Shown here in pieces: positions 35,389-42,856 of a stretch of 64,000 nt of DNA. Under the pieces are notes generated by a model. The model was not told where the DNA came from and did not search any database. It was given only the letters and a program-made list of their open reading frames with translations. The stretch covers positions 1 to 64,000 of the forward strand of contig NZ_CP114599.1 in the NCBI RefSeq assembly GCF_027286305.1. The letters are read 5' to 3'. Every line of letters starts with the position of its first letter. Position 1 is the stretch's first letter. Position numbers and translations under genes: made by a program. The DNA is from Phenylobacterium sp. NIBR 498073. GTDB lineage: Bacteria > Pseudomonadota > Alphaproteobacteria > Caulobacterales > Caulobacteraceae.

Positions 35389-35692
35389 GTTTGAGCGCCT
35401 GGTCGGTGTAGACCTTGGCCAGCAGCAGCCGCCCGTCCCCGTCGAAGGCGCGCAGGCGCAGCGCCTCGGGCGCGGCCTCGGTCGCCCAGATCAGCTCGCA
35501 GGCCGGCGCGGCGCTCGGCCAGGCCAGGTCCAGCGCCTGCTCGACGGCGAGCAGCGCTTCGAGGCCGCCGGTCAGCGTCGCCTCCAGGCGGGCGGTCTGC
35601 TCCAGCAGGGCTTCGTGGGCCAGCGCAGCGGCGAACCGGCGGGCCGCCAGCCCCGCGCTGGCGGGATCCGCTGAGAGGGGGGAGTGGTCCAT
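35381..35692 (-). CDS. Unknown 103-residue protein behind an attenuator
   Basis: Not recognised. The first 60 residues are Ala/Leu-rich and probably helical (ARRFAAALAHEALLEQ, ALLAVEQALDLAW); the rest looks like a small beta-containing module (ACELIWATEAAPEALRLRAF, GRLLLAKVY). No signal peptide or membrane segment. AAAGGAC lies upstream of the ATG, inside a small hairpin (35701-35721) that could mask it. It occupies the place where a catalytic acetolactate synthase gene would stand in an ilvGM-type operon but shows no thiamine-diphosphate motif. First structural gene after the leader peptide. Confidence 0.7.
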   Translation of the reverse strand: MDHSPLSADPASAGLAARRFAAALAHEALLEQTARLEATLTGGLEALLAVEQALDLAWPSAAPACELIWATEAAPEALRLRAFDGDGRLLLAKVYTDQALKHG

Positions 35693-35700
35693 TGCAGTCA

Positions 35701-35721
35701 GTCCTTTCGAGAATGAAGGAC
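35701..35721 (-). promoter_or_regulatory. Hairpin covering a ribosome site
   Basis: GTCCTT and AAGGAC (6-bp stem, 9-base loop) enclose the AAAGGAC ribosome site of the 103-codon gene on the minus-strand RNA. The upper part of the loop sequence could compete with the neighbouring stem CCGACGGA/TCCGTCGG (35721-35728 with 35784-35791), which encloses the attenuator terminator. Confidence 0.4.
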
Positions 35722-35735
35722 CGACGGAGCGCGCA

Positions 35736-35770
35736 ACAAAAAACCCCGCTGCCTGTTCGGGAGCGGGGTT
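35736..35770 (-). terminator. Attenuator-type intrinsic terminator
   Basis: On the minus-strand RNA AACCCCGCT and AGCGGGGTT form a perfect 9-bp stem followed by TTTTTTGTTGC. It lies between the leader peptide stop (35797) and the first structural gene (start 35692), the expected place for a transcription attenuator. A larger stem CCGACGGA/TCCGTCGG can form around it. Confidence 0.85.
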
Positions 35771-35796
35771 CCTGATCTTGCGATCCGTCGGCTTGT

Positions 35797-35931
35797 CTAA
35801 AGCGCGCGCGTTCGCCCCGTTCCGATGGTGGGGGTAATAATAATCATCATGGTGGTTTTCGACGCGCAGGCGGCCGCGCGCGCAGCGGTGCGCGCGTTCG
35901 TCAGGCCGGCAAGGTCGAGAGCCAGGGTCAT
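35797..35931 (-). CDS. Ile/Thr/Met-rich leader peptide (attenuator)
   Basis: A 44-codon reading frame from ATG 35931 to TAG 35797, too short for routine calling. Residues 26-39 read TTMMIIITPTIGTG; the three consecutive ATT codons are rare in this GC-rich genome. It stops 27 bases before the attenuator stem. This matches amino-acid biosynthetic leader peptides such as thrL and ilvL, where ribosome stalling at scarce Ile or Thr tRNA prevents terminator formation. An AGGTCG ribosome site and a plausible -10 (TAGTCTATAG) lie upstream. Reading the run in another frame gives HHDDYYYPHH but lacks a nearby start codon. Confidence 0.72.
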   Translation of the reverse strand: MTLALDLAGLTNARTAARAAACASKTTMMIIITPTIGTGRTRAL

Positions 35932-36001
35932 CGCACGACCTATAGACTAGGGCCCGCCGGCCGCGCAACTCGGGTCGCTGCGGAAGACCCTGCCGAAACG
36001 C

Positions 36002-36023
36002 AAAAGGGCCGCCCGAAGGCGAC
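36002..36023 (-). terminator. Terminator after tRNA-Gly
   Basis: On the minus strand GTCGCC-TTCG-GGCGGC forms a 6-bp stem with the stable UUCG tetraloop, followed by CCTTTTGCGTTT. It begins 23 bases past the tRNA 3' end and separates it from the leader-peptide operon. Confidence 0.7.
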
Positions 36024-36046
36024 CCCTGCTTGGTCCGATTTCCGAT

Positions 36047-36121
36047 TGGAGCGGGCGAAGAGATTCGAACTCTCGACCCCAACCTTGGCAAGGTTGTGCT
36101 CTACCACTGAGCTACGCCCGC
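36047..36121 (-). tRNA. tRNA-Gly (anticodon GCC)
   Basis: The minus strand folds as a complete cloverleaf. The acceptor stem is GCGGGCG/CGCCCGC with discriminator U and an encoded CCA end (36047-36049). The D arm is GCTC-AGTGGTA-GAGC; the anticodon stem-loop CAACC-TTGCCAA-GGTTG has anticodon GCC; the T arm contains GTTCGAATC. It decodes GGC and GGT, GGC being a favoured glycine codon here. Confidence 0.97.
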
Positions 36122-36218
36122 ACTCCGAAGCGACTTGGTGTTCCGTGCCGCCCGAAAATCGAGAGCGGGCTTATGGCAGAGCGCCCGCACGTTGGCAACA
36201 CCATCAGCCGTTTTTTTC

Positions 36219-36959
36219 TCAACCGAATTTCGGACCCTTCAAACGGCGCTTGTTGACGTGGTCCTTGGGGGCCTCGCCGGTCTCCTCGGGGAACTCGCCG
36301 CGGAAGTAGTAGCGCTGCCAGGCTTCCTTGGTCGCGTCGGGGTCGGCGCGGAAAATCCGCTTGTTGAACTCGCTGCGATGCTTCTCCCAGGTGTCGTACT
36401 GCTCGCGTAGCTCGGGATTGCGGTCCATGCCCCGGATCACCGGCTGGAACTCGGCGAGTTCGCGGTCCTTGGTCAGGGTGATGAAGCAGAACGGCTCGCC
36501 CTTTTCGAACCGCACCTGGCCGGGGCGGGTGAACATCCAGTTCATCGTGAACGGGAACGGCAGCCATTCGGTCTCCACAAGGCCGGCCAGCGGCTGGATC
36601 CCGTCCTTGATGTGGTTGGGCGGCCCCTGGGCGATCATCGACCAGCCGGGCGGGGTCTTGAACAGGTAGCCGGGGTGGAAGGTCATCACCCCGTGGCTGA
36701 AGTGGCTCTTCACGAAGTTGTGGAAATCCGGGTGCGGCCGGTCCGGGAAGAGCTTGATGTCATGCTGCATCACCCCGCCGTTCCACTCGGCGGTGAACGC
36801 CATCGGGCAGAGGATCTCCCAGCCGGTGGTGTTGGCCATGGTCAGCGGCAGGCAGCGATAGGGGTGGCGCTCGGCGAAGCGGTCCATCCAGGCGCGCTGC
36901 GGCCGGCCCGGCACGATTTCCGGCGGCCGCTCGGCGGTGGGATAGCACTCGAGCTCCAT
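36219..36959 (-). CDS. DUF6065 family protein
   Basis: A 246-residue soluble protein, rich in Trp, Phe and Pro with several conserved-looking pieces: RCLPLTMANTTGWEILCP near residue 35, FTAEWNGG, SHFSHGVMTFHPGYLFKTPPGW and MNWMFTRPGQVRFEKGEPFCFI. It matches my memory of the DUF6065 family; the function is unknown. The sequence ends with a basic KRRLKGPKFG tail. ATG 36959 has GGAGGAG just upstream. It often appears near secondary or peptide-related genes elsewhere, but nothing here supports a pathway. Confidence 0.75.
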   Translation of the reverse strand: MELECYPTAERPPEIVPGRPQRAWMDRFAERHPYRCLPLTMANTTGWEILCPMAFTAEWNGGVMQHDIKLFPDRPHPDFHNFVKSHFSHGVMTFHPGYLFKTPPGWSMIAQGPPNHIKDGIQPLAGLVETEWLPFPFTMNWMFTRPGQVRFEKGEPFCFITLTKDRELAEFQPVIRGMDRNPELREQYDTWEKHRSEFNKRIFRADPDATKEAWQRYYFRGEFPEETGEAPKDHVNKRRLKGPKFG

Positions 36960-37051
36960 GGGCTCCTCCAGCTGATGTCCTGGCGACTGCTCTAGACCCG
37001 CCGGCGGCGCGCCGCTAGCGGCCAGCATCGGGCTTGCGCTAAGCAGGCGCC

Positions 37052-37564
37052 ATGAAGACCCGGTCTGACCTCATCGCCTTCTTCGACGCCCACGGCGTCG
37101 AGCACCACACCACCGACCACGAAGCCGTCTTCCGGGTCGGCGAGGGCGAGGGGATCAAGGACGACATCCCCGGCGCCCACACCAAGAACCTGTTCCTCAA
37201 GGACGCCAAGGGCCGCCTGTGGCTGATCTCGGCCCAGGACGACACCCAGATCGACCTCAAGAGGCTGCACACGGTGATCGGCTCGGCGCGGCTGTCGTTC
37301 GGCTCGGCCGAGCTGATGGAGGAGGTGCTCGGCGTCACCCCCGGATCGGTCACCGCCTTCGCCCTGATCAACGACGTCGACCATCGGGCGACCTTCGTGC
37401 TCGACCATCACCTGGCGCAGGCCGAGCGGGTGAATTTCCACCCGCTGACCAACACCGCCACCACAGGCGTGTCCCAGGCCGGGTTCGCCCGCTTCCTGCA
37501 GGCGCTGGGGATCGCGCCCATGGTGGTAGACTTCGCGGCCATGGCCGTGGTCGAGGACGCCTAA
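37052..37564 (+). CDS. Prolyl-tRNA editing deacylase, YbaK/ProX type
   Basis: A 170-residue single-domain editing protein of the INS/YbaK superfamily, closest to ProX/PrdX, which deacylates Ala-tRNA(Pro) in trans and prevents mistranslation of proline codons. Landmarks: the active-site lysine region [51 protein letters not shown] and [12 protein letters not shown] near the end. Start ATG gives the family-typical N-terminus. Stands alone before cnoX. Confidence 0.87.
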   Translation: MKTRSDLIAFFDAHGVEHHTTDHEAVFRVGEGEGIKDDIPGAHTKNLFLKDAKGRLWLISAQDDTQIDLKRLHTVIGSARLSFGSAELMEEVLGVTPGSVTAFALINDVDHRATFVLDHHLAQAERVNFHPLTNTATTGVSQAGFARFLQALGIAPMVVDFAAMAVVEDA

Positions 37565-37648
37565 AGCCCCGTTGAAGCGAAGGCTCTAAGGGACCATTTT
37601 AGCGCCCGGACGCGTTACGTCCCGACAACCCCCGTTTGGAAGACCCCC

Positions 37649-38548
37649 ATGAGCCTGATCGGCGAGACCCAGCCCCAAGCCGCCGCCGGCGACCTGATCA
37701 AGGACGGCACCGACGCCAGCTTCGTGGCCGACGTCATCGAGGCGTCGAAGGAGACCCCGGTCATCGTCGACTTCTGGGCGACCTGGTGCGGCCCGTGCCG
37801 CCAGCTCGGCCCGTCGATCGAGAAGAACGTCCTGGCCGCCAAGGGCAAGGTCAAGCTGGTCAAGATCGACATCGACGCCAACCCGCAGTTCGCCGGCCAA
37901 CTGCGCGTACAGTCGATTCCGGCGGTGTTCGCTTTCGTCGGCGGCCGCCCGGTCGACGGCTTCATGGGCGCTCTGCCCGACAGCCAGGTGAAGCAGTTCG
38001 TCGACCGCATCGCCGGTCAGGCCCCGGCCAACGCCGTCGACGAGCTGCTGGCCATGGCCAAGGAAAGCCTGGAGGTCGGCGACGTCGGCGGCGCGGCCCA
38101 GGCCTACGCCCAGGTGCTGCAGGCCGAGCCCGACAATGTGAAGGCCATCGGCGGCATGGCCCGCTGCTACCTGACCGGCGGCGACGCCGAGCGCGCGGCC
38201 GAGATCGCCGCCATGGCCCCGGACGACGCCAAGGACGCCGATCTCGACAGCGTGCGCGCCGCCCTGGCGCTCGCCGAAGAGGGCCCGAGCGAAACCGGCG
38301 AGTTCGAACAACGCCTGGCCAAGGACGCCAACGACCACGAGGCCCGCTACGAGATCGCCAAGGCCCTGGCCGCCCGCGGGGCCTGGGCCGAGGCCTCCGA
38401 CCATCTGCTGACCATCATCGCCGCCGACCGCGCCTGGAACGACGACGCCGCCCGCAAGCAGCTGCTGACCATCTTCGAGGCCGCCGGTTCCGGCTCCGAC
38501 ATCACCCGCGCCGGCCGCCGCCGGCTTTCATCCATCCTGTTCTCATGA
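37649..38548 (+). CDS. cnoX: Thioredoxin-TPR co-chaperone CnoX (YbbN)
   Basis: A 299-residue protein with an N-terminal thioredoxin fold and C-terminal TPR repeats (about 130-299). The active site is WATWCGPC (C47, C50), an intact CGPC. E. coli CnoX lacks the first cysteine, whereas alphaproteobacterial CnoX proteins, including Caulobacter's, are reported to keep a redox-active pair and combine holdase and thioredoxin activities. It should protect proteins under oxidative stress and pass them to GroEL or DnaK. The stop overlaps an in-frame ATG of the LON-domain gene; co-transcribed with it and the Trm112-like gene. Confidence 0.9.
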   Translation: MSLIGETQPQAAAGDLIKDGTDASFVADVIEASKETPVIVDFWATWCGPCRQLGPSIEKNVLAAKGKVKLVKIDIDANPQFAGQLRVQSIPAVFAFVGGRPVDGFMGALPDSQVKQFVDRIAGQAPANAVDELLAMAKESLEVGDVGGAAQAYAQVLQAEPDNVKAIGGMARCYLTGGDAERAAEIAAMAPDDAKDADLDSVRAALALAEEGPSETGEFEQRLAKDANDHEARYEIAKALAARGAWAEASDHLLTIIAADRAWNDDAARKQLLTIFEAAGSGSDITRAGRRRLSSILFS

Positions 38549-38562
38549 GGAAGGGCCGCCTC

Positions 38563-39228
38563 ATGCCGGCCGCCGCATTTCGCAGAGCTTCAGATCTCCC
38601 CCAGGTGATCCCGGTGTTCCCGCTGGACGGGGCTCTGCTGCTGCCCGGCGGCGACCTGCCGTTGCAGATCTTCGAGCCGCGCTACCTGAACATGATCGAC
38701 GACGTCATGGCGGGCGACCGGATGATCGGCATGGTCCAGACCCGCTCAGGCGGCGACCGGACGCGGCCGAACCTGGCCAGCGTCGGCTGCTGCGGACGGA
38801 TCACGAGCTTTTCGGAGACTTCCGACGGCCGCTACCTGATCACCCTGACCGGCGTCTGCCGCTTCCTGGTGCGCGAGGAGCTGTCGGTGGCCACCCCCTA
38901 TCGCCAGGTGCGGGCCGAGTTCGAGTCCTACGCTGAGGACCTCAGCGTCGAAGCCGCCGATATTCCTGCCTTCGACCGCCGCCGCTTCGCCGGCGCGCTC
39001 AAGCGCTACCTGAACCGCCGCGAACTCGACATCGACTGGGAGACCGCCGAGACCGCGCCGCTGGAAAGCCTGGTGACCTCGCTGGCGATGGGCCTGCCGT
39101 TCGAGCCGGCCGAGAAACAGGCGCTGCTCGAAGCCCCGACCGTCGCCGACCGCTGCGAAGCCCTGACCGCCCTGCTCGAGATCGACAGTCTCGAAGCGGA
39201 CGATGACGGCCCGCAGTCGATCCAGTAG
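38563..39228 (+). CDS. LON substrate-binding domain protein
   Basis: A 221-residue protein consisting only of the LON N-terminal domain (PF02190 type): IPVFPLDGALLLPGGDLPLQIFEPRYLNMIDD, GMVQTR, GRITSFSETSDGRYLITLTGVCRFLV. It has no ATPase or protease domain, so it is a stand-alone substrate-binding relative of Lon. The gene sits between cnoX and a Trm112-like gene, an arrangement I recall from other alphaproteobacteria. ATG 38563 has AGGAAGG upstream; ATG 38545, overlapping the cnoX stop, is an alternative start. Confidence 0.87.
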   Translation: MPAAAFRRASDLPQVIPVFPLDGALLLPGGDLPLQIFEPRYLNMIDDVMAGDRMIGMVQTRSGGDRTRPNLASVGCCGRITSFSETSDGRYLITLTGVCRFLVREELSVATPYRQVRAEFESYAEDLSVEAADIPAFDRRRFAGALKRYLNRRELDIDWETAETAPLESLVTSLAMGLPFEPAEKQALLEAPTVADRCEALTALLEIDSLEADDDGPQSIQ

Positions 39229-39237
39229 AAGCGCGCC

Positions 39238-39441
39238 ATGTCCGACGCCCTCGCCCCGCTCGCCCTGACCGCCGACGTCGATCCGCGGCTGCTGGAAATC
39301 CTTGTCTGCCCGGTCACGCACGGGCCGCTGGTCTATGATCGCGAGGCCGGCGAGCTGATCAGCCAGGGCGCCAAGCTCGCCTATCCGATCCGCGACGGCG
39401 TGCCGATCATGCTGCCGGAAGAAGCCCGCACCATCGACTGA
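39238..39441 (+). CDS. Trm112 family protein
   Basis: A 67-residue Trm112-like protein: [25 protein letters not shown] ... [17 protein letters not shown]. Trm112 proteins activate methyltransferases in eukaryotes and archaea; the bacterial role (as in YcaR) is unknown. Only one cysteine of the usual zinc pair remains, which is common in bacterial members. Third gene of the cnoX group, 9 bases after the LON-domain gene. Confidence 0.87.
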   Translation: MSDALAPLALTADVDPRLLEILVCPVTHGPLVYDREAGELISQGAKLAYPIRDGVPIMLPEEARTID

Positions 39442-39447
39442 TCCTTC

Positions 39448-39570
39448 GATGCTCCCCCTCTGGGGGAGCTGTCAGCGCAGCTGACTGAGGGGGACTTTGA
39501 GCCTTCCGCCCGAAGAGCGGTCCCCCTCCGTCGCGCTGCGCGCGCCACCTCCCCCATGAGGGGAGGATCT
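39448..39570. repeat. Family C repeat, copy 1
   Basis: Opens with the hairpin GCTCCCCCTCTGGGGGAGC and ends with CCTCCCCCATGAGGGGAGG. Internal GAGGGGGAC and GTCCCCCTC pair across a variable stem. The inverted copy is at 48477-48608; variable stems differ in both strands at once (GCGC-TGC-GCGC here, CGATGC-TTC-GCATCG there). Confidence 0.8.
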
Positions 39571-39593
39571 GATGTCCCGCGGCGGCGATGCCT

Positions 39594-39712
39594 GTTCCTC
39601 TCCCCGCTTGAGGGGAGAGGTTAGGTGAGGGGTCTGGCGACGCGGAGCGACGCTCCGCTGAGTCAGCAGTCCCCCTCACCCCGACCCTCTCCCCCAAGGG
39701 GGCGAGGGAGCG
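39594..39712. repeat. Family B repeat, copy 2 (inverted)
   Basis: Reverse-oriented partner of the element at 13212-13326, with the same end stems (CTCTCCCC/GGGGAGAG and CTCCCCC/GGGGGCGAG) and a central hairpin GCGGAGCG-A-CGCTCCGC. It lies between the C and A elements in the longest gap of the window (479 bp), which carries all three families and no gene. Confidence 0.8.
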
Positions 39713-39775
39713 GTTCCAAACGCTGCACCTCCAGATGCTCCCGCGCTGGGAGAGCTGCCGGACGTTGAGTCTTAG

Positions 39776-39912
39776 GTGTCATCCCGGAAAGCGCGCAGCG
39801 CTTGTCCGGGACCCATGAACACCGGATCGTTCAAGCTGGTTCTGAGCGTCGCCCCACCCCGCAAGCACGGCGCGAATGGGTCCCGGTCTTGCTGCGCAAA
39901 CCGGGATGACAC
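39776..39912. repeat. Family A repeat, copy 5
   Basis: A complete two-armed element, GTGTCATCCCGG to CCGGGATGACAC, ending 8 bases before the hydroxylase gene 3' end. The left arm is type III (AAGCGC-GCA-GCGCTT); the right arm is type I (TTGC-TGC-GCAA on this strand). Confidence 0.9.
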
Positions 39913-39920
39913 CCAAGTGC

Positions 39921-41174
39921 CTACAGCGCCTCGCCGCGCAGCAGCCGCGGCAGGTCGCCGGTCGCGCCGCCGGCGTCTTCCATGAAGAACCGCCGCGCCG
40001 GGCCGATGCGGTTGACCGCCGCCATGCCGACGCCACGGGCCAACCGCAGCACCGGGTTGTCGTTCGAGAACAGCCGCGTGAACACGTCGGTAGCCGCCGC
40101 CAGCATCACCGTGTCGAAGCTCCGCCAGCGGGCGTAGCGCTCCAGCACCAGCTCCGAGCCGATGTCCTCGCCCAGCCGCGCGGCCTCGACCAGCACCTGG
40201 GCCAGCGCCGCCGCGCCCTTCAGGCCGAGATTCAGCCCCTGGCCGGCGATCGGGTGGACGCCGTGGGCGGCGTCGCCCAGCAGCACCGCCCGCGGCGCGG
40301 TCATCCGCTCGGCCAGCTGCAGCGACAGCGGATAGGTGAAGACGGGCCCATCGAGGGTCGCCGCGCCGAGGAACTCGCCGAACCGGCGCTGCAGATGGGC
40401 GTGGAAGGCCTGCGGCGAGGCCGCCTTCAGCGCCGCGGCCTTCGCCCGGCTTTCGGTCCAGACCAGGCTGGCGCGGTCCTCGGTCAGCGGCAGGATCGCG
40501 AACGGTCCGCCCGGCAGGAAGTACTCGTGGGCCACGCCTTCGTGGCCTCGGGCCAGCCGCACCGTGGCGACGACGCCGGTCTGCGGATAGTCCCAGCCGG
40601 TGACGCCGACGCCCGCCGCCTTGCGCACCACCGAGCCGCGGCCCTCGGCCCCGACCACCAGCGGCGCGCGCAGGGTCCGGCCGTCCTCCAGGGTGACGCT
40701 GGCCCCGCCGGCGCCGAGCTCGACGCCCGCGACCCTGGCCGGCGCCTCGACCCGGATCGCGGCCCGGCCGACCCCGACCGCCAGCGCCGCGCGGGTGCGC
40801 CGGTTCTCCAGCATGTAGCCGAGCGGCTCGCCGTCCGAGCGGTCGGCGATCTCGGCGGAATCGAAGCGCAGATAGAACGGCGTCGGCGCCCGCGCCGCCG
40901 CCCCCGGCGAGAAGCCGTCGGTGACCAGGATCTGTTCGATGCGCTGGGCGTAGGGCTCGATCTCGGCGGCCAGGCCCAGGGTGCGCCACTGGCGGAACGA
41001 GGCGAAGGCGATGGCCGAGGCGCGACCGTCGAAGGTCGGCGCCACCTGATCGTCGAACACCACCGGATCGATCAGCAGCGGCTCCAGTCCCGCGCTCTTC
41101 AGCGCCAGCGCCAAGGTCGCCCCCGCCATTCCGGCGCCGGCGATGATCACGTCCGCATCGAAGGTCTCAGCCAT
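39921..41174 (-). CDS. UbiH/UbiF-type FAD-dependent hydroxylase
   Basis: A 417-residue flavoprotein monooxygenase probably acting in ubiquinone ring hydroxylation. It has the FAD dinucleotide motif VIIAGAGMAGATLAL (9-23), a DG region (LVVGAEGRGSVVRKAAG), and the second FAD motif LLGDAAHGVHPIAGQGLNLGLKGA near residue 285, diagnostic of the UbiH/COQ6 family. Alphaproteobacteria often use one or two broad-specificity members (UbiL, UbiM, UbiH), so I do not choose a gene name. ATG 41174. It faces repeat A5 at its 3' end. Confidence 0.87.
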   Translation of the reverse strand: MAETFDADVIIAGAGMAGATLALALKSAGLEPLLIDPVVFDDQVAPTFDGRASAIAFASFRQWRTLGLAAEIEPYAQRIEQILVTDGFSPGAAARAPTPFYLRFDSAEIADRSDGEPLGYMLENRRTRAALAVGVGRAAIRVEAPARVAGVELGAGGASVTLEDGRTLRAPLVVGAEGRGSVVRKAAGVGVTGWDYPQTGVVATVRLARGHEGVAHEYFLPGGPFAILPLTEDRASLVWTESRAKAAALKAASPQAFHAHLQRRFGEFLGAATLDGPVFTYPLSLQLAERMTAPRAVLLGDAAHGVHPIAGQGLNLGLKGAAALAQVLVEAARLGEDIGSELVLERYARWRSFDTVMLAAATDVFTRLFSNDNPVLRLARGVGMAAVNRIGPARRFFMEDAGGATGDLPRLLRGEAL

Positions 41175-41330
41175 GGGCGGATATGCCGACGAACGGCGGC
41201 AAAGGTCCAGTTAGAACCGCGCCCCGGCGCGCCCGAGGACGTCCAAGAGGCCGTGATCGGAGCGGCCGACTATCCCCTCCCGCCGATAGCCCCTATCTCT
41301 GGGATTGGCGACGCTGACTGAGGGTATGCG

Positions 41331-41576
41331 ATGGCTTTCTCCGCCGACGAACGCGCGATCCTGCTGGCCGTGAAGGGCGTCGGCCCGACCGTGGTGCAGC
41401 GGCTGGAGCAGGTCGGGATCGAGGATCTCGCCGGCCTCGCGCGCCAGGACGCTGGCGCGGTCTGTGCGGCCGCTTCGGCCCTGGTCGGCTCGACCTGCTG
41501 GCGCAACAGTCCGCAGGCGCGCGGGGCCATCGCCGCCGCCATCTCCGCGGCCCGCGCGCACGTCGCGGACGCCTGA
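41331..41576 (+). CDS. Helix-hairpin-helix protein
   Basis: An 81-residue protein with an N-terminal helix-hairpin-helix (AVKGVGPTVVQRLEQVGIEDLAGLA, 14-38), a fold that usually binds DNA backbone or mediates protein contacts. The C-terminal half is Ala-rich and helical. No catalytic motif. The function is unknown; it is followed after 4 bases by the EcsC-family gene, suggesting co-transcription. Confidence 0.75.
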   Translation: MAFSADERAILLAVKGVGPTVVQRLEQVGIEDLAGLARQDAGAVCAAASALVGSTCWRNSPQARGAIAAAISAARAHVADA

Positions 41577-41580
41577 CGCC

Positions 41581-42324
41581 GTGGCCAAGGACCAGCCGCC
41601 GTTCGGCGCGTCGGAAGCCGAGTACGAGGCCTGGGCCCGACAGGAGGTCGCCCGCTGGCGCGGCCAGATGCTCAAGGCCCCGAACCTGCTCGACAAGACC
41701 ACCCGCGGCGTCCAGCAGAAGATCAACCAGGTCATCCCCGAGCAGGTGCACAAGACCGCCACCGCGGTCATTGAGCAGATGACCCGCGCGATCCTGACCG
41801 GCTCCAACGTGGTCGCCGCAGCGCCCCTGCTCGACGCCCCGTTGGCGGTGCGCGACGCCCGCGCCATCGCGACCATCGGCGGCTACCGCACCACCGCGGC
41901 GGTCGAGGGCGGCGTCGCCGGGGCCGGCGGCTTCTGGCTGGCGGTCGCCGACTTCCCGGCGCTCATCGCCATCAAACTCAAGCTCTTGTTCGACTTGATG
42001 GCGATCTACGGCAAGTCGGGGAAGGACTTCTCCGAGCGGCTCTACCTGCTGCACATCTTCCAGCTGGCCTTTTCCTCGGCCGCGCACCGCGCCGATGTAT
42101 TCCGGGCCATGGAGGCCTGGGACGCCCGCGCCCATCCCCAGCACCTGGACGACTTCGACTGGCGCCGCTTCCAGCAGGAGTACCGGGACTATATCGACCT
42201 GGCGAAGATGGCGCAGCTGATCCCGATCATCGGCGCCCCGGTCGGCGCGGTGGTGAACTGGCGGCTGACCCAGCGGGTCGGCGACATGGCGATCAACGCC
42301 TACCGGATGCGGCGGCTGGGCTGA
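41581..42324 (+). CDS. EcsC family protein
   Basis: A 247-residue protein of the EcsC family (PF12787 type). It has an N-terminal helical part (EAEYEAWARQEVARWRG), the segment KTTRGVQQKINQVIPEQVHKTAT and a Gly/Ala-rich hydrophobic stretch GGVAGAGGFWLAVADFPALIAIKLKLL (about 110-137) that may insert in the membrane. EcsC was named from the B. subtilis ABC-transporter locus; its role is unknown. GTG start 4 bases after the HhH gene stop. An in-frame extension upstream overlaps the HhH gene and is rejected. Confidence 0.8.
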   Translation: MAKDQPPFGASEAEYEAWARQEVARWRGQMLKAPNLLDKTTRGVQQKINQVIPEQVHKTATAVIEQMTRAILTGSNVVAAAPLLDAPLAVRDARAIATIGGYRTTAAVEGGVAGAGGFWLAVADFPALIAIKLKLLFDLMAIYGKSGKDFSERLYLLHIFQLAFSSAAHRADVFRAMEAWDARAHPQHLDDFDWRRFQQEYRDYIDLAKMAQLIPIIGAPVGAVVNWRLTQRVGDMAINAYRMRRLG

Positions 42325-42327
42325 GGG

Positions 42328-42732
42328 CTACCAGCACCCCTCTTCGCCTACCCGGCTGGTCATCGAGGTCACCCGGCCGGACGCATCGACTCGCCAGGCG
42401 ACATTTGCGCGGACGGCGCACACGATGTTCGACATGTCGTGCACCGCATGCTGCTCCTGCGTCGTCAGCGGACGACGCCGGTACAGTTTAAAACCTTGCG
42501 CGCTCAGAAACTCGATCATCTCGTCGTCGGAAGAGCCGATCGGCACGGCCCGCGCCAGGCGCTCAGCGAACTGACGGTTCGCCGCGACGGGTTCGGCGCT
42601 CAAGTCCCGCACCAGCCCCGGTGTCGAGCGTCGCTCGGCCAGATTCCATGCGACCAGCATCCCAAGCAGAAAGGTCACGCCGAACAGACCGAAGGCTTCT
42701 AGCCAGCCCAATCGTATCTTGCCGTTGATCAT
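42328..42732 (-). CDS. Single-pass membrane protein of unknown function
   Basis: A 134-residue protein with one membrane helix near the N-terminus (WLEAFGLFGVTFLLGMLVAWNLA, about 10-32) and a soluble domain outside. The soluble part has IGSSDDEMIEFLSAQGFKLYRRR and a C-terminal CAVRANVAWRVDASG, with two cysteines that could pair. Not recognised. It starts at ATG 42732, divergent from the efflux operon; the operator-like palindrome at 42794 lies closer to this gene than to emrA, so it may belong to the same regulon. Confidence 0.7.
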   Translation of the reverse strand: MINGKIRLGWLEAFGLFGVTFLLGMLVAWNLAERRSTPGLVRDLSAEPVAANRQFAERLARAVPIGSSDDEMIEFLSAQGFKLYRRRPLTTQEQHAVHDMSNIVCAVRANVAWRVDASGRVTSMTSRVGEEGCW

Positions 42733-42793
42733 CGTCGCGCCCCGTTCACGCCGATTGCTGCCGCCTGCGGCTTTCCGCCTCGTTAAGGTTTCT

Positions 42794-42809
42794 TGGACGC
42801 ATTCGTCCA
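42794..42809. promoter_or_regulatory. TetR-type operator 1 of the efflux operon
   Basis: TGGACGCATTCGTCCA: a palindrome with 6-bp arms TGGACG/CGTCCA and a 4-base centre, followed by TTTTACC. A matching copy is at 42857, exactly 63 bp away (six helical turns). This copy lies 62 bases upstream of the divergent membrane gene. Confidence 0.65.
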
Positions 42810-42856
42810 TTTTACCCATTGCTGGCCGTCCGAACTCGCCCTACTTCAGTCTTGAT

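Noticed and set aside
35694..36091. HHDDYYYPHH in another frame of the leader region, resembling a histidine leader
   Set aside because: That frame has no start codon close by, runs through the tRNA gene and terminator without a stop, while the Ile/Thr frame has ATG, ribosome site and a stop just before the terminator.
36135..36410. A 91-codon plus-strand frame next to the tRNA gene
   Set aside because: It lies almost wholly opposite the DUF6065 gene and has no ribosome site.
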